In this document: piece after piece, positions 6,498 to 10,602 of the stretch
How the letters are laid out: each line of letters opens with the position of its first letter
How positions within the stretch are numbered: the stretch's first letter is position 1
Source: Dehalococcoidia bacterium
GTDB lineage: Bacteria > Chloroflexota > Dehalococcoidia > Bin125
Direction: 5' to 3'
Assembly: GCA_007571275.1 (NCBI GenBank)
Contig: RKRS01000271.1
Coordinates: 1 to 10,602 of the forward strand
Length of the DNA: 10,602 nt
Program-made: the position numbers and the translations under genes
The notes under the pieces: generated by a model
Databases searched by the model: none
What the model saw: only the letters and a program-made list of their open reading frames with translations
What the model was told of the DNA's origin: nothing

Positions 6498-7459
6498 GAC
6501 TCGACGATCCCGCTCTGCTCGCGCTGCTGGCCCTGCTCGTCCCGTACCTCTGGCTGCTGCGGCGCGAGGCGCGACTGCTGCGGCCTCGCTATCTCCTCCC
6601 ACAACTCTCCGGCGCGCCGCCGTTGACCACTCGGGCGAGTCGACGCCTGCGCACATTACCGATCCTGAGCGTGTTGCGCGTGATCGCGCTGATCCTCATC
6701 GTCGTCGCAGCGGCCAGACCACAGGCGACCACCGTTGAGGCGGTCAAACCAGCCGAAGGCATCGACATCGTCCTGGTCATCGATGCATCGTCCTCGATGG
6801 AAACAGCGCGGCTGTCCAACGACGAAACCCGACTGGAAGCGGCGCGGCGGGTCGCCCGCGACTTCATCGCCGAGCGTCAGGACAACGGCGCGGACCGCAT
6901 CGGCCTGGTCATGTTTCAAAGACAGGCGCTGGTACTCAGTCCCCTGACGCTCGACCTGGACGCCATTGATGAAATGGTGGCAGTCTCTGTGCGCAGCGAT
7001 CTGATTCCCGACGGCACGGCGCTCGGCGTCGCCACGATGGAAGCAATCGACCTCCTGCGTGGCTCTGATGCGGCCTCGCGTATCGTCGTCGTGCTGACCG
7101 ACGGCGCCAACAACGTACCCACCATCACGCCCAACCAGTCAGCCGCTGTCGCCCGCGCGACCGGCGTCCGCCTCTACACGATCGGGATCCCCGCTCGCGC
7201 GATGCAGGTCGGTATCGGATTCAACGAGCTCACCCTGATCTATATGGCCGATGAAACCGGCGGCATCTATTTTCGCGCGAGCGACACGCAAGAGTTGGCC
7301 GACGCCTATGAGTCGATTTCCGAACTCGAGCGTGAGCGCGTCGGTGACGAAATCTTCCTCGCCACCGCAGAACTCGCGCCCTGGTTCCTGCTGGCCGCAG
7401 GACTGTTGATCGTCCTGGAAATCGCGCTGCGATCGAGCTGGTGGCGGAGGGTTCCCTGA
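6494..7459 (+). CDS. BatA-like VWA domain membrane protein
   Basis: A 321-residue membrane-anchored von Willebrand factor A protein. Hydrophobic segments lie at about 6-22 and 56-75, the VWA domain spans about 90-280, and a closing membrane helix is at 297-313 (WFLLAAGLLIVLEIAL). The metal site is complete: DASSS at 97-101, T175 in PDGTALG and D203 in LTDG. This is the standard BatA layout: two N-terminal helices, the VWA domain probably on the outer face, and a C-terminal helix. The start is GTG 6494, which overlaps the preceding stop by 4 nt (GTGA) and has GGAG 7 nt upstream. Bat VWA proteins associate with MoxR and each other, and have been linked to stress tolerance and envelope integrity in Bacteroides and Francisella; the molecular substrate is not established. 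It is paralogous to the next gene. Confidence 0.92.
   Translation: MRLDDPALLALLALLVPYLWLLRREARLLRPRYLLPQLSGAPPLTTRASRRLRTLPILSVLRVIALILIVVAAARPQATTVEAVKPAEGIDIVLVIDASSSMETARLSNDETRLEAARRVARDFIAERQDNGADRIGLVMFQRQALVLSPLTLDLDAIDEMVAVSVRSDLIPDGTALGVATMEAIDLLRGSDAASRIVVVLTDGANNVPTITPNQSAAVARATGVRLYTIGIPARAMQVGIGFNELTLIYMADETGGIYFRASDTQELADAYESISELERERVGDEIFLATAELAPWFLLAAGLLIVLEIALRSSWWRRVP
7446..7450 (+). promoter_or_regulatory. Shine-Dalgarno GGAGG selecting ATG 7459
   Basis: GGAGG lies 8 nt before ATG 7459, inside the last codons of the preceding gene. It decides in favour of ATG 7459 (which overlaps the preceding stop as TGATG) over the in-frame GTG 7441, which lies upstream of this site. Confidence 0.65.
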
Positions 7460-9327
7460 TGTCGCTCGGCTTACCCGCCCTGCTCGCCCTGCTCGCGTTG
7501 CTTCCCGCCGCTGGAGTCGGCTGGTGGTGGCTCTGGCGAGCGAGGCGGTTGCATCGCCTCGCTGTCGGCGCGCCGGTCGCAGGGCTGCGATCGGGCGTCA
7601 GCGCCGCTCGAGTGTTGCTGCTACTGGCGCTGGCCCTGATCGCCATCGCAGCGTCCCGCCCGATGTGGCATGCCGGTGAGCAAACCCTGGGCCTGTCCGA
7701 CTTCTCGCTCGTCGTCGCCCTCGATGTGTCCGAGAGCATGGCTGCTGAAGACATCAGCGCAGGACCGGGCGAACCCGTCAGCCGGTTCACGGCGGCGCAG
7801 GCGGAAATCCGACGCCTGATCGATGGCCGCCGTGGCGATCCGGTCGGGCTGGTCATCTTCGCCGGCAACGCCTTCCTGCGCTTCCCCCTGACGCGCGATC
7901 ATGAGGCCGCGCTGCAGGTCCTTGAGGCGCTGCAGCCCGGTGAAGCGTTGGTCCAACCAGGCTCCAACATTGCCAGTGGCGTCGAACTGGCCTTATCGAC
8001 CATCGTCCGCGCCTCGGAAGAGAACGGCACAGGCTCCATCAACGGAGCGATCGCTATCGTCAGCGACGGTGAGACGCATCGCGGTGACGCTCAATCAGCG
8101 GCCGCCGCCGCGCGCGCGCAGGGTCTGCAGGTGTTCGTCGTGGGCGTGGGCGACGAGCGCGGCTCGGTCATCCCGCTGGGATCGTCGCGAGAGCCAAAGC
8201 GTGATATCAGAACCAACACGCCAATTCTCACTCGGCTGGACGCCACACACCTGAACGACATCGCCGCCGCGGGCGGTGGACGATATATCGAACTCGATCG
8301 GCCCGGCGCCATGGCCAGCATGAATGCAGATCTCGCCGCGATGGACCTGATCCGCGAGGTGGTGGTCGAGGAAACGGCGCTCGCTGAGCAGTTTCAGTGG
8401 TTCGCCGCCGCCGCGGCGTTCCTCTTGCTGGCCGCAGTGGTCGCGCGAGTCTTTGCCGTATCGCTGAGTCGCCGTCTGGGATTGGCGTCGGTCGGCGCGC
8501 TGGTCGCTTCGACGCTGGTCATCAACGGATGCGGAGGCCCAGGCGTCGAACAGGCCAATCGCGCAGGCGTCACGCATTACGAGGCGGGGGCATACACCGA
8601 GGCGCTCGATTCCTGGCGCGAAGCGCAGCGGCTTGCTCGCCCCAGTGACACTGGCGTCGATCCGCGTCTGCATCTCAACGCCGGTCGCGCGCTCCATCAA
8701 TTGGGCGAGTACCAGCGCGCCGAGACGGAGACGCTCTCCGCGCTGAAGTCCGATGATGCGACAATTCGCGCCACCGCCTGGTTCCACACCGGCAACCATC
8801 GTTGGGCCAACAGCGACCTGCTCGGCGCGCGTCAGGCATACATGGAGGCGCTGCGCGAGTCCCCCGCCCTGCTCGACGCCAAGGTAAACCTGGAAATCGT
8901 CAATGCGCTGCTGGGCTTACTGGACCCACCGCAAGAAGAAGCCGCCGCGCAACAACCGGGAGCCCAGTCAGACGAAATCACTCAGGAAAATCAGCCGAGC
9001 CAGTCCAGCGAAGCGGACGCGAATCTGGCCGAGCAAAGCGGCTCAGGACAGGGGCAGGCGAGTGAAACGAGCGCGGACGATCAGGGCGCGCCCACCGCCA
9101 GGCAGGGCGCTGGAGCAACGCCAACCACGCCCACCTTCGCTGACGACGCATCCTTGGACGAGCGCAGGGCGGAGGCCATGCTGGCACTACAGGCCGCGCT
9201 CGATCAGTTGCCTCTGGAGAACGCAAACCTCGAGCAGGCGCTTGCAGTGCTCGACGCGCTTCGCGCTGTGCCGGGCGAGCGGCTCGCGGCCGGCCGCTGG
9301 GAGGCCAGGCAGCCCCTCGATTGGTAA
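7459..9327 (+). CDS. BatB-BatC type fusion: VWA domain plus TPR-region membrane protein
   Basis: A 622-residue two-part protein. The first part is BatB-like: helices at about 4-22 and 51-66, a VWA domain at about 80-300 with metal site DVSES (89-93), S169 in the QPGSNI loop where relatives often have Thr, and D203 in VSDG, then a helix at about 314-332. The second part follows a short RR-containing loop: another hydrophobic segment (340-357) ending at Cys 358 in VINGCGGPG, then TPR-like helices (about 363-485; e.g. ANRAGVTHYEAGAYTEALDS and GRALHQLGEYQRAETET), a Gln/Glu/Ser/Ala/Thr-rich linker (490-560) and a short helical end. BatC proteins are TPR proteins encoded next to batB, so this reads as a fused batB-batC. 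Positive charges predict VWA and TPR parts both on the outer face. It is the last gene of the operon. Confidence 0.9.
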   Translation: MSLGLPALLALLALLPAAGVGWWWLWRARRLHRLAVGAPVAGLRSGVSAARVLLLLALALIAIAASRPMWHAGEQTLGLSDFSLVVALDVSESMAAEDISAGPGEPVSRFTAAQAEIRRLIDGRRGDPVGLVIFAGNAFLRFPLTRDHEAALQVLEALQPGEALVQPGSNIASGVELALSTIVRASEENGTGSINGAIAIVSDGETHRGDAQSAAAAARAQGLQVFVVGVGDERGSVIPLGSSREPKRDIRTNTPILTRLDATHLNDIAAAGGGRYIELDRPGAMASMNADLAAMDLIREVVVEETALAEQFQWFAAAAAFLLLAAVVARVFAVSLSRRLGLASVGALVASTLVINGCGGPGVEQANRAGVTHYEAGAYTEALDSWREAQRLARPSDTGVDPRLHLNAGRALHQLGEYQRAETETLSALKSDDATIRATAWFHTGNHRWANSDLLGARQAYMEALRESPALLDAKVNLEIVNALLGLLDPPQEEAAAQQPGAQSDEITQENQPSQSSEADANLAEQSGSGQGQASETSADDQGAPTARQGAGATPTTPTFADDASLDERRAEAMLALQAALDQLPLENANLEQALAVLDALRAVPGERLAAGRWEARQPLDW

Positions 9328-9348
9328 TGTCGTCGTGACTGATGAGCG

Positions 9349-10602
9349 CTAGTCGCCCGCGGGCACGGACGCGGCTGGCTCGATCTCCGATTCCTCAACC
9401 AGGACGGGCTTCACCGGAATTCTGAGCGCCAGGCGAATCAGGCTGATGCGCAACCGCTTCCACAGGCGCGTCGTATCATCCCGCTCCTCGTCGTTCAGTG
9501 TCTTCCGACCGAATCGGGTCGCCGTGTAATGATCAGCCAGATCAAGCGCCAGCACGCCGAGACCCAGCCGCTCATCGATTCGTCGCGCATGTTCCTGTGG
9601 CGTAGTCGACGCATCGGCCCCGATCCCGATCCAACGCGCAAGTCGGGCCGCCGAGACCCAGAGCCTGGCTGTTGGTTCCAGACCACGCAGCGACACTTGC
9701 CAGGCCAGCCAGAACAGGATCAGCAGACCAACGGCGATAGAAACGCCGATTGTTGGTCCGAGCCAGAGCCACTGGCTGGCCCCGGGCGTGAGTCCCGCAG
9801 TTTCACCAGGAATGGTGCCCGCAGCGAGGTATTGCAGAATGTCGGCCAGCTCGACATCGGCCAGGTTGGCGCCGCCGATGCCCGGTCGCAGATCGAATCG
9901 TGGCGTCGTGAGGCGCTGCGCGGCGATTCGCCGACCAGCGCTGGCCCCGCCGGCAATTGAGGCCAGCGTCTCATCAGCAGATGAGCTAGGCGTCGGATCG
10001 AAATCGACCCAGCCATAGTCGGGGAAGTAGACCTCTACCCATGCGTAGGCGTCATTACCTCGGACGATGTAGTTCTGCGTACGCTCGTCGAAGTTGTTGC
10101 CGCCGAGCACGAAGCCGGTCGCAATCCGCGCCGGCACCCCCGCGATCCGCAGCAGCACGGCCATCGAAGAAGCGTGATAGTCGTAATACCCGCCGATCGG
10201 CATACCGTCTTCCACATTTTCGAACAGGAACCAGTACACCGCGTCCGATTTGGCCGGTGGCAATTCGATGTCAGTGGTGAGCGGATACAGCGGCACTGGC
10301 TCGCCGTCATCGTCTCGAACAATTTGTCCATCCGCATCGATGGCCGGCGCGGAACGCAGATAGATCTCGACGGCCGAGGCAATGGCGTACGGGTTGTAGC
10401 CACCGTCGTCGCGCAGCGGATCGGGCGCGAGAGCGAAACTCTCCGCGATCATGCCCAGCATGGTCTGGAGATTGTCCAGTTCCGCTTGGTCATAGTCGGG
10501 CAGCTGGAGGAAGGTTTCCGTGACCCACAGCGGATAGTCGTGTCCGGCCCCGGCCAGCGCCTCCTCGTTCGCGCCCGAGACCGTGCCGGTGATCTCATAG
10601 GT
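9349..10602 (-). CDS. TgpA-like transglutaminase-fold membrane protein, catalytic Cys and His replaced (partial)
   Basis: The frame is open from the TAG at 9351-9349 through the right edge, giving 417 visible residues; the N-terminal membrane part expected for the family lies outside. Visible in order are a pre-domain segment with DYPLWVTETFLQLPD, the transglutaminase-like core from about 10250 to 9980, one membrane helix (about 9703-9765, GPTIGVSIAVGLLILFWLAW), and a cytoplasmic DUF4129-like tail containing LADHYTATRFGRKTL. The core keeps the family scaffold, including ASSMAVLLRIAGVPARIATG, AWVEVYFPDYGWVDFDPTP and the Asp at 9999-9997. However, the usual G-Y-C-D/E-Y-F reads G-Y-Y-D-Y-H (Tyr codon 10185-10183), and the usual D-A-H-A-W reads D-A-Y-A-W (Tyr codon 10047-10045). 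Ordinary transglutaminase or thiol-protease chemistry is therefore unlikely. TgpA-like genes often neighbour moxR and DUF58 genes; here the gene is convergent to that operon, 21 bp from its end. Confidence 0.9.
   Translation of the reverse strand, partial: TYEITGTVSGANEEALAGAGHDYPLWVTETFLQLPDYDQAELDNLQTMLGMIAESFALAPDPLRDDGGYNPYAIASAVEIYLRSAPAIDADGQIVRDDDGEPVPLYPLTTDIELPPAKSDAVYWFLFENVEDGMPIGGYYDYHASSMAVLLRIAGVPARIATGFVLGGNNFDERTQNYIVRGNDAYAWVEVYFPDYGWVDFDPTPSSSADETLASIAGGASAGRRIAAQRLTTPRFDLRPGIGGANLADVELADILQYLAAGTIPGETAGLTPGASQWLWLGPTIGVSIAVGLLILFWLAWQVSLRGLEPTARLWVSAARLARWIGIGADASTTPQEHARRIDERLGLGVLALDLADHYTATRFGRKTLNDEERDDTTRLWKRLRISLIRLALRIPVKPVLVEESEIEPAASVPAGD

Noticed and set aside
7441..7458. 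GTG 7441 as an earlier start of the BatB-BatC protein
   Set aside because: It lies upstream of the GGAGG site and would overlap the preceding gene by 19 nt; ATG 7459 has the better-spaced site and the usual TGATG overlap.
8920..9140. Repeat array in the Gln/Ser/Ala-rich part of the BatB-BatC fusion
   Set aside because: It is compositionally biased but has no regular period at DNA or protein level; it is best read as a flexible linker.
9328..9348. Terminator between the operon end and the convergent TgpA-like gene
   Set aside because: The 21-bp gap contains no inverted repeat or U-run that I can see.

Overview
The window looks like chromosomal DNA from a high-GC bacterium, most likely a Chloroflexota member close to the SAR202/Dehalococcoidia-type lineages. 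This is inferred from the gene mix: a BKACE (DUF849) enzyme, tandem paralogous luciferase-like flavin/F420 oxidoreductases of the kind expanded in SAR202, a MoxR/DUF58/VWA operon, and a TgpA-type transglutaminase protein with a DUF4129-like tail. No rRNA, tRNA, CRISPR array, insertion sequence or phage gene is visible.

Left region (1-1365). The minus-strand start of a beta-keto acid cleavage enzyme is cut by the window edge. Next come two small, unrecognised, probably exported proteins in convergent orientation: an aromatic-rich protein on the plus strand (380-907, with a probable signal peptide left in another frame at 289) and a putative lipoprotein on the minus strand (952-1365). A hairpin lies between their stops. 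This patch has clearly lower G+C than the rest (about 47-48% over 541-900 by hand count) and looks like an accessory insertion.

Middle region (1484-3499). Two paralogous LLM-family oxidoreductases lie on the minus strand, 51 bp apart, and are probably co-transcribed. A short divergent intergenic region (3500-3596) containing a small dyad separates them from the plus-strand operon.

Right region (3597-9327). A tightly packed plus-strand operon encodes MoxR AAA+ ATPase, DUF58 protein, BatD-like membrane protein, BatA-like VWA protein, and a BatB-like VWA protein fused to a BatC-like TPR region. Three of its four junctions are 4-nt or 1-nt stop/start overlaps, so translation is probably coupled. 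By family analogy, the ATPase and DUF58 protein act in the cytoplasm on or with a membrane VWA/TPR complex in envelope protein maturation or stress tolerance. The exact substrate is unknown.

Far right (9349-10602). A convergent minus-strand gene encodes the C-terminal part of a TgpA-like transglutaminase-fold membrane protein and runs off the window. The fold motifs are well preserved, but the expected catalytic Cys and His both read as Tyr. This apparent pseudo-transglutaminase is the most unusual observation in the window.
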